Origin: Thiocapsa rosea
GTDB taxonomy: Bacteria; Pseudomonadota; Gammaproteobacteria; Chromatiales; Chromatiaceae
Length of the DNA stretch: 64,000 nt
NCBI RefSeq assembly: GCF_003634315.1
Contig: NZ_RBXL01000001.1
Span: 62,001 to 126,000, forward strand
Direction of reading: 5' to 3'
The position numbers were made by a program, and so were the translations under genes. Positions 9,037 to 18,821 of this stretch are shown here, in pieces. The notes under the pieces are model-generated. The model was not told the DNA's origin. It was given only the letters and a program-made list of their open reading frames with translations, and searched no databases. Numbering within the stretch: the stretch's first letter is position 1; every line of letters starts with the position of its first letter.

Positions 9037-9701
9037 GCGATCGAACCATCGGGAACGACGCCGCCGTCCTGGTCCTGGGTATCGGCAACCTGCTCTGGGC
9101 CGACGAAGGCTTTGGCGTGCGGGCGGTGGAGGCGATGCAACGCGACTGGGTCATGCCGTCCAACGTCCAACTGCTGGATGGCGGAACCCAGGGCATCTAT
9201 CTGGTCGACCGGGTTCGCACGGCCGATGTGCTGGTGGTCTTCGATGCGGTCGACTACGGGCTGCCGCCGGGCACCATGAAGCGGGTCGAGGGCGACGAGG
9301 TGCCGCGCTTTCTCGGTGCCAAGAAGATGAGCCTGCACCAGACCGGGTTCCAGGAGGTGCTCGCGCTCGCGGCCATGCTCGGCGACTACCCGGAACATCT
9401 GCTCCTGATCGGCGTTCAGCCGGTCGAGCTGGATGACTTCGGCGGCAGCCTGGGCCCGCAGGTCAAGGCGCGGATCGCCCCGGCGATCGCGATGGCGTTG
9501 GAATACCTGGCACAGTTCGGCGTCGTGGCGCAGCGGCGCAGCGATTCGAGCAGCGACACCCATGATCTGCCCCATCCGTCGCTCGATCTGAACGCCTACG
9601 AAGCCGGTCGGCCGGCACCCGAGGTCGCCTGCCGGATCGCCGACGAGCGCGTCCTGGCGGGCCTGTCCGGCCCGGCGATCCACCTTGAAGATCGTCCCTG
9701 A
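9033..9701 (+). CDS. hupD: Hydrogenase maturation endopeptidase HupD
   Basis: A 222-residue cytosolic protease that removes the C-terminal extension of HupL after nickel insertion. The N-terminal GIGNLLWADEGFGVRAVE segment carries the conserved Gly-rich strand and the nickel-sensing acidic residue (E23 in the DEGFG motif). VVFDAVDYG supplies the second acidic ligand and SLHQTGFQEVL the histidine. The first about 165 residues match the HyaD/HupD family. About 45 further residues after FGVVAQRRS form a polar, low-complexity tail longer than usual. The start overlaps the hupC stop by ATGA. Confidence 0.92.
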   Translation: MSDRTIGNDAAVLVLGIGNLLWADEGFGVRAVEAMQRDWVMPSNVQLLDGGTQGIYLVDRVRTADVLVVFDAVDYGLPPGTMKRVEGDEVPRFLGAKKMSLHQTGFQEVLALAAMLGDYPEHLLLIGVQPVELDDFGGSLGPQVKARIAPAIAMALEYLAQFGVVAQRRSDSSSDTHDLPHPSLDLNAYEAGRPAPEVACRIADERVLAGLSGPAIHLEDRP

Positions 9702-9748
9702 CTTTGGTGCGTGGTAGATCATGTTGGCGCGCCGGCTTCGGCACGACT

Positions 9749-9852
9749 GTCTCTCACGGAGACACGGAGGCACGGAGAGGCAGAGATAGGGAACGCACCA
9801 GACGATGTCGATCACATGTCTGTTCATCCGTGTCTCCGTGTCTCCGTGAGAG
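9749..9852. repeat. Inverted repeat of CACGGAGACACGGAGGCACGG type
   Basis: The left arm (TCTCTCACGGAGACACGGAG, from 9752) is answered by CGTGTCTCCGTGTCTCCGTG at the right end (about 9828-9847), within the 181-base hupD-hupH gap. The arms could form a long hairpin inside the operon. Similar CACGGAGACACGGAG strings occur as intergenic repeats in many bacterial genomes (general knowledge). No coding sequence is supported here. Confidence 0.75.
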
Positions 9853-9882
9853 ATTCCGCAAATCGATAGAGATCAAACAAAT

Positions 9883-10743
9883 ATGACGACACCGATAGAC
9901 CTCACGACGACACGACGGATGCCGGGCACACCCTTAAGCGTGGTCGTCGACGAAGGCCCCGACTATCTCTTGATGCCAAAGGGCATGGCGACGTACCAAG
10001 CCCCTCTGCTACCCGAGCCGGAGACACTCGATGGCTGCGCGGCCGGACTGGATCAGTTGCGGCATCTGCATGCGATCCTGGCACGGCATTGCGTTGGCCA
10101 GCCTGCGGACGTCCTGGACCTGAACCCGCTCGATATCATCAATCTCCAGTTCGTCGACCAGACCCTCGGCGAGGGCGAGGTCAGCGTCATTCAACAGGGT
10201 CTGGACGAGACGCGTGCGCAGGAGACGCGGCTCGCCGGGATCTGGCGGCTGCGCGTCCCCGCCTCGGACGGCTCTGCGGGCCGCGAGCTGATCGAGGTGG
10301 CCGAGATCCCGAGCTTCGTGAGGGACAGCGCCTTTCTCGGGACGACCGAGACGATCGGACCCGTCGGAGACCTCCCGGACGGGGTCATGAACGCCCCGGC
10401 GCTGATCGCCGAGATCGAGGCCAAGGTCGCCGAATGGCGTCCCGGCACCGCGGCCCACATCATCAATCTGACCTTGCTCCCCATGACCGAGCAGGATCAC
10501 GCCTATCTCGACGAGCGCCTCGGCCGCGGACATGTGACCATCCTCTCGCGCGGCTACGGAAGCTGCCGGATCGTCGCCGGCGGCATTCGGCAGGTCTGGT
10601 GGGTGCAGCACTTCAACTCGGACGATCGTCTCATCCTGAGCACGCTCGAGGTCACGGATGTCCCCATCGCCGCTCTGGCCGCACAGGAAGACATCGACGA
10701 CAGCCGCGACCGGCTGGCTGAGATTCTGGAGGCATTGGGTTGA
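9883..10743 (+). CDS. hupH: Hydrogenase expression/formation protein HupH
   Basis: A 286-residue cytosolic accessory protein of the HupH/HyaF family. The C-terminal half contains the conserved segments VWWVQHFNSD, SRGYGSCRI and LEVTDVP, and the middle has NLTLLPMTEQD. The family acts in maturation of the small subunit or its iron-sulfur clusters in aerobic or microaerobic uptake hydrogenases (family knowledge). Length is normal. The TGA stop overlaps a TTG start of the rubredoxin gene, so the two are probably translationally coupled. Confidence 0.9.
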   Translation: MTTPIDLTTTRRMPGTPLSVVVDEGPDYLLMPKGMATYQAPLLPEPETLDGCAAGLDQLRHLHAILARHCVGQPADVLDLNPLDIINLQFVDQTLGEGEVSVIQQGLDETRAQETRLAGIWRLRVPASDGSAGRELIEVAEIPSFVRDSAFLGTTETIGPVGDLPDGVMNAPALIAEIEAKVAEWRPGTAAHIINLTLLPMTEQDHAYLDERLGRGHVTILSRGYGSCRIVAGGIRQVWWVQHFNSDDRLILSTLEVTDVPIAALAAQEDIDDSRDRLAEILEALG

Positions 10744-10967
10744 ACCCGGGTACGTGTGTCGGCGAGCCGGATGAGGACCCCGTCAATACCGGCGCACGGG
10801 GCACCGATTCACGCATGGAATGTCGGATCTGCTGGTACATCTACGACCCGGCCGAGGGAGATCCGGTCGGGCAGGTCCCACCCGATACCGCATTCGCCGA
10901 CCTCCCGGACCACTGGTGCTGTCCGCGTTGCGACAGCGACAAGTCCCATTTCTTGCCCGCCATGTAG
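10740..10967 (+). CDS. hupI: Rubredoxin HupI
   Basis: A 75-residue protein whose last 50 residues form a rubredoxin: CRIC (C28, C31) and CPRC (C61, C64) bind one iron. C60 is an extra cysteine beside the second knuckle. In hup clusters the rubredoxin assists hydrogenase maturation or protects it from oxygen (family knowledge). A TTG start at 10740 gives a TTGA overlap with hupH and a 25-residue N-terminal extension, as other HupI proteins have. The ATG at 10815 would give a 50-residue rubredoxin core only. I favour TTG but without proof. Confidence 0.88.
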   Translation: MNPGTCVGEPDEDPVNTGARGTDSRMECRICWYIYDPAEGDPVGQVPPDTAFADLPDHWCCPRCDSDKSHFLPAM

Positions 10968-11028
10968 GTTGGTTGAGCGCAGCGTCATCCGACAGGCGGC
11001 ATGTCAGCCTGAATCCGGCATTTGGAAA

Positions 11029-11151
11029 CGCAAAGGCGCAAAGGACGCAAAGGAAAACAAGAATTTGCAACACGAGGACGTTCACCCCCCGGGCGAGCAT
11101 CATCATTGAAGCAAGGCATTGAACGCCTTTGCGTTCTTTGCGGTTCAACTG
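11029..11151. repeat. Inverted repeat of CGCAAAGGACGCAAAG type, in the hupI-hupR gap
   Basis: Left arm CGCAAAGGCGCAAAGGACGC (11030-11049) is answered by GCCTTTGCGTTCTTTGCGG (about 11124-11142). The gap between hupI and hupR (10968-11372, about 400 bases) holds no supported gene apart from this repeat. A CCCTTTGCGGTTCAAAT string recurs at about 11285. The gap may carry a separate hupR promoter, but I found no clear -35/-10. Confidence 0.65.
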
Positions 11152-11372
11152 CTCTTTCCGGGTCACCGGTTGCGGACGTCGATGTCGAATGACGACGCGC
11201 AACACCCTCGACAGCACAGCCGAGTGGTGTACCGGGCGTGCGGAACCCGACCTGCCCGACACACGACAGACCTTGCGCGCCCCGCCCCTTTGCGGTTCAA
11301 ATCCGTGCAGAGTCCCTACTCGACCGCGACCGAATCCGCCGCCGAAACGATGCCCACACCCGAGCCCCCCGC

Positions 11373-12818
<1,446 letters not shown>

Positions 12819-12911
12819 ATCACACGCGGCGAGGGTCCGCCGTTCGCCAGGCATCGCTCACGAGACCGGCAAGCCAACCCTTCAGGTGCTCGTGACACCG
12901 CTCTGCGGTCG

Positions 12912-13082
12912 CTACGCCTTATGGACATGATGCGCTTTCATCATCAACTTCAGAATCTTCAAATTGATGATGACGAAGCGGATGAGCTGCCACAGGAGTG
13001 ATGTCCGCATATACCGCGTGAACCGTGTCGGCACAGGTGGATAATAGGCTTGCTGATAGGGTTCTCGATTCTTCGCGCCCAT
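12912..13082 (-). CDS. Small 56-residue protein with hydrophobic basic helix
   Basis: The ATG at 13082 is preceded by GGGAG eight bases upstream, and the frame runs 56 codons to TAG at 12914-12912. The N-terminal third is polar with tyrosines and prolines (EPYQQAYYPPVP). The rest is a hydrophobic, strongly basic helix (LLWQLIRFVIINLKILKLMM) ending in histidines. It looks like a peripheral or single-pass inner membrane protein. It follows the SQR-like gene by 65 bases on the same strand and may be cotranscribed. I do not recognise the family. The clean ribosome binding site and coherent protein-like composition are the grounds for calling it a gene. Confidence 0.6.
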   Translation of the reverse strand: MGAKNREPYQQAYYPPVPTRFTRYMRTSLLWQLIRFVIINLKILKLMMKAHHVHKA

Positions 13083-13147
13083 GGTCTTTTCTCCCGGATC
13101 TCTGATGACGGATATCGGATGACGGCTGTCGAATGTCTACTGGCGGA

Positions 13148-14605
13148 TCAATCGGGCAGAAGCGACCAACCGGGTCGCAGTTTGGCCTGATAGATGAATA
13201 CATGGTGCAGGATGTATTTCATCCAATGCCCCGCCAATCCGACCTCGCCGAAGGTGAGATCCATATCCCGGCCGTATTCGGGATAGGTGTCGTAATCCGG
13301 CACAACCGGGAAGACGGTCATGGTGGCCGCGGTCCCTTTGAAGATGTCGGACCCGGTCGAGGCGACACAGGCCGCGCCGATCTCGGCCAAGGACGCCGTG
13401 TGGGTCGGCCCCGCGGCGCCTTGGATCATGTCGCGGATACTCATCGCCACGGCCTTGCCGATCGCCGCCGACGGCATGCCGGTGCGCGGCGGTGTGGGGT
13501 TGATCGGGGTGCCGTTGGTGCTCTTCATCGGCTTGCTGATGAGATGCGGCGGCGCGAATGCGATCCCGACGGCGAAGATGTTCTTGTAGCCGGGGGTCTG
13601 ATAGGTCTTCGGCCAATCCTCCGGACCCCAATCCTCGTAAGGCTTGACAGCATAATCCGCGTCCACCTTCATAAAGCCGTTGGGCGCGAAGATCTGCGGC
13701 GTGATGTCGGCGCCGGACTTGTCGAAGGCCTGCAAGGGCACGCCGGCGAACGGCGGGATCAGCATGGCGAAATCAAAATCCATCTCGTGGAAACTGCCGT
13801 CGAGCAACTCGTAGTGGATCTTGCCCGGCTCCACCTTCGTCACATGCGCGCGCGTAACCCAGCCGATTCCGCGCTCGACCATCATGGACTCGGCAAAGAC
13901 CTTGCCGTTCGTGACATAGCCGCCGCGTTTGATATGCACGCCGCCCATACCGAAGTCGCCGAGCTCGTATTCGTTGCTGATCCACACGAGCTTCGCCTTG
14001 TCGCGGACGCCGGCCTCGCGCAGGCTGTGGTCGATGTTGTAGATGTACTCGAATGCGGCACCCTGACAGGTGCACATGCCATGACCCGTACCGACGACGA
14101 AGGTCTTGGTCGCACCCGCCTTCATGGCGGCGATCATCTCCTGCAGATGTGCGTTCGCCTCCAAGGCATGCGACGGGGTGCAGACCGAAAGGCTGTGCCC
14201 GCCCTCCGGGCCGAGACCCGGGGTCGCGCCGAAGTTCAGCTTGGGGCCGGTTGCGTTGACCAGATAGTCGTATTCGAGCGTTTCGGTCTGCCCGACGCGG
14301 GCCGGGTCCGTATACTCGACGGTCACGTAAGGCGATGTCCGATCCGCACCGCCCTCGGGATGAATGGATATGGCCCGCGCCTGACGAAAGTCGACACCGA
14401 GCTTCTTGTAGATGGGCGCAAGCGGAAAGGTCACCTGCTTCTCGGTCATCTCGCCGACGCCGACCCAGATGTTGGACGGGATCCAGTTCCACTTCGGGTT
14501 CGGCGAAACCACGGTGATCGGATGCGCTCGACCGAGCCATTTGCCGAGATATCGCGCAACCGTGTGCCCGGAAATGCCGGCTCCAAGGATAAGGATTCGT
14601 GCCAT
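13148..14605 (-). CDS. Sulfide:quinone oxidoreductase-like flavoprotein
   Basis: A 485-residue FAD-dependent pyridine nucleotide-disulfide family protein. The N-terminal GAGISGHTVARYL (residues 8-20) is the FAD ADP-binding motif. VNATGPKLNFG is the second nucleotide-type motif, and YKNIFAVGIAF near the C terminus matches the GD-like FAD motif region of SQR. Candidate catalytic cysteines lie in SVCTPSHA and GMCTCQGAAF. The C-terminal region ends in a hydrophobic, basic stretch that could attach to the membrane. SQR oxidises sulfide at the periplasmic face and reduces quinone, a key photolithotrophic step. At 485 residues it is longer than most SQRs (about 400-430), and I do not assign a subtype. 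The start is the ATG directly before the FAD motif. Confidence 0.78.
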   Translation of the reverse strand: MARILILGAGISGHTVARYLGKWLGRAHPITVVSPNPKWNWIPSNIWVGVGEMTEKQVTFPLAPIYKKLGVDFRQARAISIHPEGGADRTSPYVTVEYTDPARVGQTETLEYDYLVNATGPKLNFGATPGLGPEGGHSLSVCTPSHALEANAHLQEMIAAMKAGATKTFVVGTGHGMCTCQGAAFEYIYNIDHSLREAGVRDKAKLVWISNEYELGDFGMGGVHIKRGGYVTNGKVFAESMMVERGIGWVTRAHVTKVEPGKIHYELLDGSFHEMDFDFAMLIPPFAGVPLQAFDKSGADITPQIFAPNGFMKVDADYAVKPYEDWGPEDWPKTYQTPGYKNIFAVGIAFAPPHLISKPMKSTNGTPINPTPPRTGMPSAAIGKAVAMSIRDMIQGAAGPTHTASLAEIGAACVASTGSDIFKGTAATMTVFPVVPDYDTYPEYGRDMDLTFGEVGLAGHWMKYILHHVFIYQAKLRPGWSLLPD

Positions 14606-14694
14606 CTGTTGAGTCTCGCGGTAGGTGCAGTGACCAGACGCTAACAAGTTGCTCGGCGCCTGACAAAGACATGGATCAATGGATTCGACATCCG

Positions 14695-16476
14695 TCAGGG
14701 GGTCGCCGGCAGCTTCGACCGACCCGACCCGCACTCCGTGAAGATCGGCTTCGGACAGGTCGCGCAGACGGATTTGTCCAGCTTTTGGTAAATCGCGCGA
14801 ATCGCGGCGTTCTTGGCCTGAAAGACATTGCGTCCGCCGGTCGCGTCGATGCAACCGCAGCGTTCGAGCGCCTCCCAGAGCCCGGCTTTGACGTTGATGA
14901 GATAAAGCCCCCCGCCCTCGGCCTGGCGCCGCTTGGCCTCGCGCACCAACGTCTCGCCGCCCTGCAGATCGACAAAGTTGATGCCGTCGGCGAGGATCGC
15001 GAGATGCTTCTGTCCCGGATGCGTCGCGCGTAGCCGGTCGAAGGCGCTCTCCACATGCGCGACCGAGCCGAAGAAAAGCGAGCCGTCAATCCGCATGATG
15101 TTCAGCTGCGGGCATTGCGCGACGTCCGGCTCGCAGGAGAAGGCCCGATTGGGCAGGCGCGGATCCGGTGCCAGATTGACGATGCGCGGCTTGGAGGTGC
15201 GATCCAGATAGAGCACCAGCGAGAGCAAAACACCGGCGAAGATGGCGAACTCGAGCTCGAGGAAGAGCGCGGAGAAGAAGGTCACCGCCAACACCGAGGT
15301 CTCGCGTTTGGACGCCTTGAGGATGTGCCCGATTTCCTCGAAATCGATCAGCCCCCAAGCGACCAAAAAGAGCAGTCCGGCCATCGCGGCGTTCGGTAGA
15401 TAACTGGCGTAGGGCGCGACCAAGGGTACGATCCCGATCAGCAGCACGCCCGCGAAGATCGCCGCCAAGGGCGTGCGTGCACCGGCGGCATAGTTCACGC
15501 CGCTGCGGTTGAAGGAACCGGTCGCCACGTAGGCCGAGAAGAAGGAGCCGGCGATGTTCGACAAGCCTTGACCGATAAACTCCTGGTTGCCGTCGATGCG
15601 ATAGCCCCCGCGTGCCGCCAGCGAGCGGCCGATCGACACCGCCTCGGTAAGCGCAAACAGGGTCACCGCCAAGGCGGTCGGAGCCAGCTCCTTGATGTGA
15701 TCGAAGGTCAGATCCGGGGCCGACAGCGGGGGAAAACCCGTCGGCAAGGCCCCGACGGTCGCGATCCCGGTCACCTCGTTGCCGAGCCAGGCATCGAGTC
15801 CGACGGCGATCAGACTGCCGCCGAGCATGGCGGCGATCATGTAGGGGATCTTCGGCAGCCAACGCTTGAAGAGGATACCGATCAGCAAGGTCGAGACCGC
15901 CACCAGCGTGGTCGCCGGGTTGATCTCGAGCAGATGATGACCGAACTGGATCAGGATGTCGTGCAGGTGCCCCCCGCTGTCCATCTCGATGCCGAAGAAA
16001 TGCTTGAGCTGCTTGGCGGCAATCAAGAGCGCCGCGCCTGCGGTAAAGCCCACGACCACCGAGTGCGAGATGAAGTTCACCAGGGTCCCCATGCGCGCGA
16101 GACCGAGTGCAAGCTCCATGAGCCCGACCATAAAGGTCAGGGTTAGTGCAAGGGCCACATAGTCCGGCGATCCCGGCAGCGCCATCACCGACAAGGCGGA
16201 AAACAAGACGACCGAGGCCGCCGTCGTCGGTCCCGAAACCAGGTGACGCGAAGACCCGAACAGTGCCGCGATGATGGCGGGCACCATCCCGGCATAGAGC
16301 CCGTATTCGGGCGGCATGCCGGCGATCGTCGCGAAGGCGACGGCCTGCGGCAGCACGACCAGCGCCCCGATGATGGCGGCGAGCGCATCCGCCTTGATCT
16401 CCGTGCGCCCGACCCCGGGCAGCCACGACATGAATGGAATCAACCAGGACCAGCGTTGGGAGATCGGAGACTGCAT
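14695..16476 (-). CDS. SulP-family anion transporter with STAS domain
   Basis: A 593-residue membrane protein. Ten or more hydrophobic segments fill residues about 30-430, with the family signature LPQAVAFATIAGMPPEYGLY near residues 42-61. The C-terminal STAS domain (about 455-560) contains LNIMRIDGSLFFGS and LADGINFVDLQGGETL. The tail has a CATCPKPIFTEC cysteine cluster. SulP proteins move sulfate, bicarbonate or other anions with protons or sodium. Next to a sulfide oxidation gene sulfate is attractive, but direction and substrate cannot be read. I start at the ATG at 16476, just before the first helix; the longer frame to 16770 lacks family character. Confidence 0.85.
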   Translation of the reverse strand: MQSPISQRWSWLIPFMSWLPGVGRTEIKADALAAIIGALVVLPQAVAFATIAGMPPEYGLYAGMVPAIIAALFGSSRHLVSGPTTAASVVLFSALSVMALPGSPDYVALALTLTFMVGLMELALGLARMGTLVNFISHSVVVGFTAGAALLIAAKQLKHFFGIEMDSGGHLHDILIQFGHHLLEINPATTLVAVSTLLIGILFKRWLPKIPYMIAAMLGGSLIAVGLDAWLGNEVTGIATVGALPTGFPPLSAPDLTFDHIKELAPTALAVTLFALTEAVSIGRSLAARGGYRIDGNQEFIGQGLSNIAGSFFSAYVATGSFNRSGVNYAAGARTPLAAIFAGVLLIGIVPLVAPYASYLPNAAMAGLLFLVAWGLIDFEEIGHILKASKRETSVLAVTFFSALFLELEFAIFAGVLLSLVLYLDRTSKPRIVNLAPDPRLPNRAFSCEPDVAQCPQLNIMRIDGSLFFGSVAHVESAFDRLRATHPGQKHLAILADGINFVDLQGGETLVREAKRRQAEGGGLYLINVKAGLWEALERCGCIDATGGRNVFQAKNAAIRAIYQKLDKSVCATCPKPIFTECGSGRSKLPATP

Positions 16477-16850
16477 CTGGGATGGATCTCGTCGAAGGTA
16501 TCCAAGACGATCGCGCTGGATGCGCGCGACGCCCGGTCGGCCGGTTCGCGGCAAAGCAAATTGCCCGGGGTCCGTGGAAAGCACCATCAAGTATACTCGA
16601 CACCCCTCCGGAGCAAGCATGGTCGCCGCGGCGGCGCGGCGGCGACCCAGTCGTTTGCCCTTCGCAGCCGACGCGGCATCCAAAATGAGCAAGACCCCGC
16701 GGAGAGCGCACATTGCCCTCTCGTTTCCTGCGGCCAGTCTTCCTACGGTGACTCCTGATCGACTCTGCAATCTGCGTAATCGAATGGTCTAAAGTTAAGT
16801 CAGCAGGATGTCGTGCGCAGCACGACGCCCGATGCACGAGGAACCGTCCG
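16477..16850. other. Intergenic region without supported gene
   Basis: A divergent promoter region between the SulP gene (minus) and the lipoprotein gene (plus). No protein with recognisable composition, RNA gene or strong repeat was seen. Confidence 0.5.
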
Positions 16851-17204
16851 ATGAGACACATCACAATTGCAGTTGCAGTTGCACTCTCCTCCGCACTCGC
16901 CCTGAGCGCCTGCGGAAGCACAACCACTTCGCGGACCGGAACCGGCGCGATGCTGGGTGCCGGAACCGGCGCAGCAATCGGCTCCATGAGCGGAAACGCC
17001 GGCAAGGGAGCATTGATCGGCGCAGGCGCCGGTGCCCTGGGCGGCTACATTTACGACCAGAACCAAAGGGCAGACCGCGAGCAGTATCAAAGGCAAAACC
17101 GCAGCGACTATGGTTACGACCGGGGTTATGACCAGGGCTATGACCAGGGTCGACAAGACAGACGTTATCAGAGTGACAGGCAGAACAGTCCGTTTTGGTA
17201 CTAA
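16851..17204 (+). CDS. Glycine-zipper outer membrane lipoprotein
   Basis: A 117-residue precursor. A signal peptide ends in the lipobox LSAC (Cys 21), so the mature protein is lipid-anchored. Residues 30-68 form a glycine zipper (GTGAMLGAGTGAAIG, GALIGAGAGALGG) like the Rick_17kDa/OmpA-like 2TM family. The tail is a tyrosine- and arginine-rich repeat (YDRGYDQGYDQGRQDRRY). Such proteins usually sit in the outer membrane and affect envelope stability. The TAA stop (17202-17204) is the first codon of a family 1 repeat, TAAACCGAG. Confidence 0.8.
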   Translation: MRHITIAVAVALSSALALSACGSTTTSRTGTGAMLGAGTGAAIGSMSGNAGKGALIGAGAGALGGYIYDQNQRADREQYQRQNRSDYGYDRGYDQGYDQGRQDRRYQSDRQNSPFWY

Positions 17205-17294
17205 ACCGAGCCGGCCCGGCAGACTTGACGACTGTTGGCGCCGGCGCGGTCAAGCCGATCCAACACACGACGCATATCGCACCGGGCGCGGTTT

Positions 17295-17295
<1 letters not shown>
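17202..17295 (-). repeat. Family 1 single unit (A type, inverted)
   Basis: Bounded by TAAACCGAG and CGCGGTTTA. The internal CGCATATCGCACCGGGCGCGG matches the complement of the A unit at 39501 and 46145. It begins at the lipoprotein stop codon and its right end abuts a family 2 element without a gap. Confidence 0.75.
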
Positions 17296-17776
<481 letters not shown>

Positions 17777-17777
<1 letters not shown>

Positions 17778-18458
17778 ACTCGACATCCTGATCTGCACCT
17801 ACAACAACCCCGCCTTCCGGAGCTGACCCTTGAGGCCCTGAAGCCGCAAGCCCGCCATCGATGGATCGGGGAATCCTGGTGGTGGACAAGACTCGGGGAC
17901 CGAGCGCTGCGCCGGGATTGGCTGGCCGGCGCCGGAATCGTCCTGCGTCGCACCACGCTGGAGCACCGCGGATGGATCGAGCAGCAGCTTCTCGATGACC
18001 GGATCGGCAAACGCTTGATCTCGGACGGAGACGTGGAGATCGGCCTGCGCGCATCGCGCGCGTCGCCGAGGTCTGATACAACCCGGCATGCAGGCTGCGA
18101 CATATAATCCTTGATCATCCCGGCTCACCGCACCTCGCGGCCGTACCTGCGCCTGAGGATGGTCTTCGGCGTGGGTGCGAGCGGCCACAATACCGGGGCA
18201 CCGACCTGCACCGGCACATACCCGGCCTGGCTTTTGCACGCCGCAGGCCAATCCATGCGACTCTTACAGCAGGGACTGCGACGCACCGTCGGCGACCACG
18301 ATCACCGCCGACCCGACCGCGACATCGGGATTGCCCTCGGTTTGGTCATGGACTGGTGGTCGGCCGCGTGGCAGATGCTCCGCATGCGCCGGGCTTCGCG
18401 TCGTCGGCTGCTCGGCGGCAACCTCGCGACCCGCCGAAAACATGCGATGCGGGGCTAA
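17777..18458 (+). pseudogene. Decayed family 2-type glycosyltransferase
   Basis: Pieces of one glycosyltransferase are readable in more than one frame. The GT2 start signature DILICTYNN is at about 17784. The central block from AGAGIVLRRTTLEHRGW through IGKRLISDGDVEIGLR lies at about 17928-18048. The C-terminal block from IIPAHRTSRPYLRLRMVFG to the end is at 18111-18458 in another frame. The stretch between the start signature and the central block is far too short, so there is an internal deletion as well as a frameshift. The 5' side is abutted by a family 2 repeat, and the TAA stop at 18456 is the terminus of a family 1 repeat. It is clearly non-functional as it stands. Confidence 0.65.
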
Positions 18459-18646
18459 ACCGCGTCCAGAGCGAGAGGCTCACTTTCGAGTGCGTTCGAC
18501 GTCTGGTGCATCCACGGCCCCTAGCGGAGGCGTGATTTAAAATGATATATTTTTTAGTATCTTAAACCGCGCCGCCTCCAGCGGTCGTCTAATCCGCCGG
18601 GACCGATCCCATCCAAGAACATCGCATACCGCGCTCGGTGCGGTTG
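18456..18646 (-). repeat. Family 1 paired repeat, inverted, partly degenerate
   Basis: B unit complement (18456-about 18540) begins TAAACCGCG and ends in the degenerate CGTGATTTAA. After an AT-rich linker, the A unit complement runs from 18563 to a degenerate end (GTGCGGTT) near 18646. The remaining 175 bases before cvrA hold nothing I recognise. Confidence 0.75.
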
Positions 18647-18821
18647 ATCACCCGACCGATGCGCTGAGGAGGCTGGCGATTCGCCACCCTCGGCAACAAT
18701 CAGCACACATCCATGTGCCGCGGAAGACGCTGATGTGATCAGAGTTTCCCAACCGGCCACGTGACCGGCCTCGCGCAGCGCTTGAAGCCGCGCAGGCAAA
18801 CCGCTTTGGACGAGAGACCCG

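Noticed and set aside
13133-14644. 503-codon plus-strand frame opposite the SQR-like gene
   Set aside because: Antisense shadow; the minus strand contains the FAD motifs.
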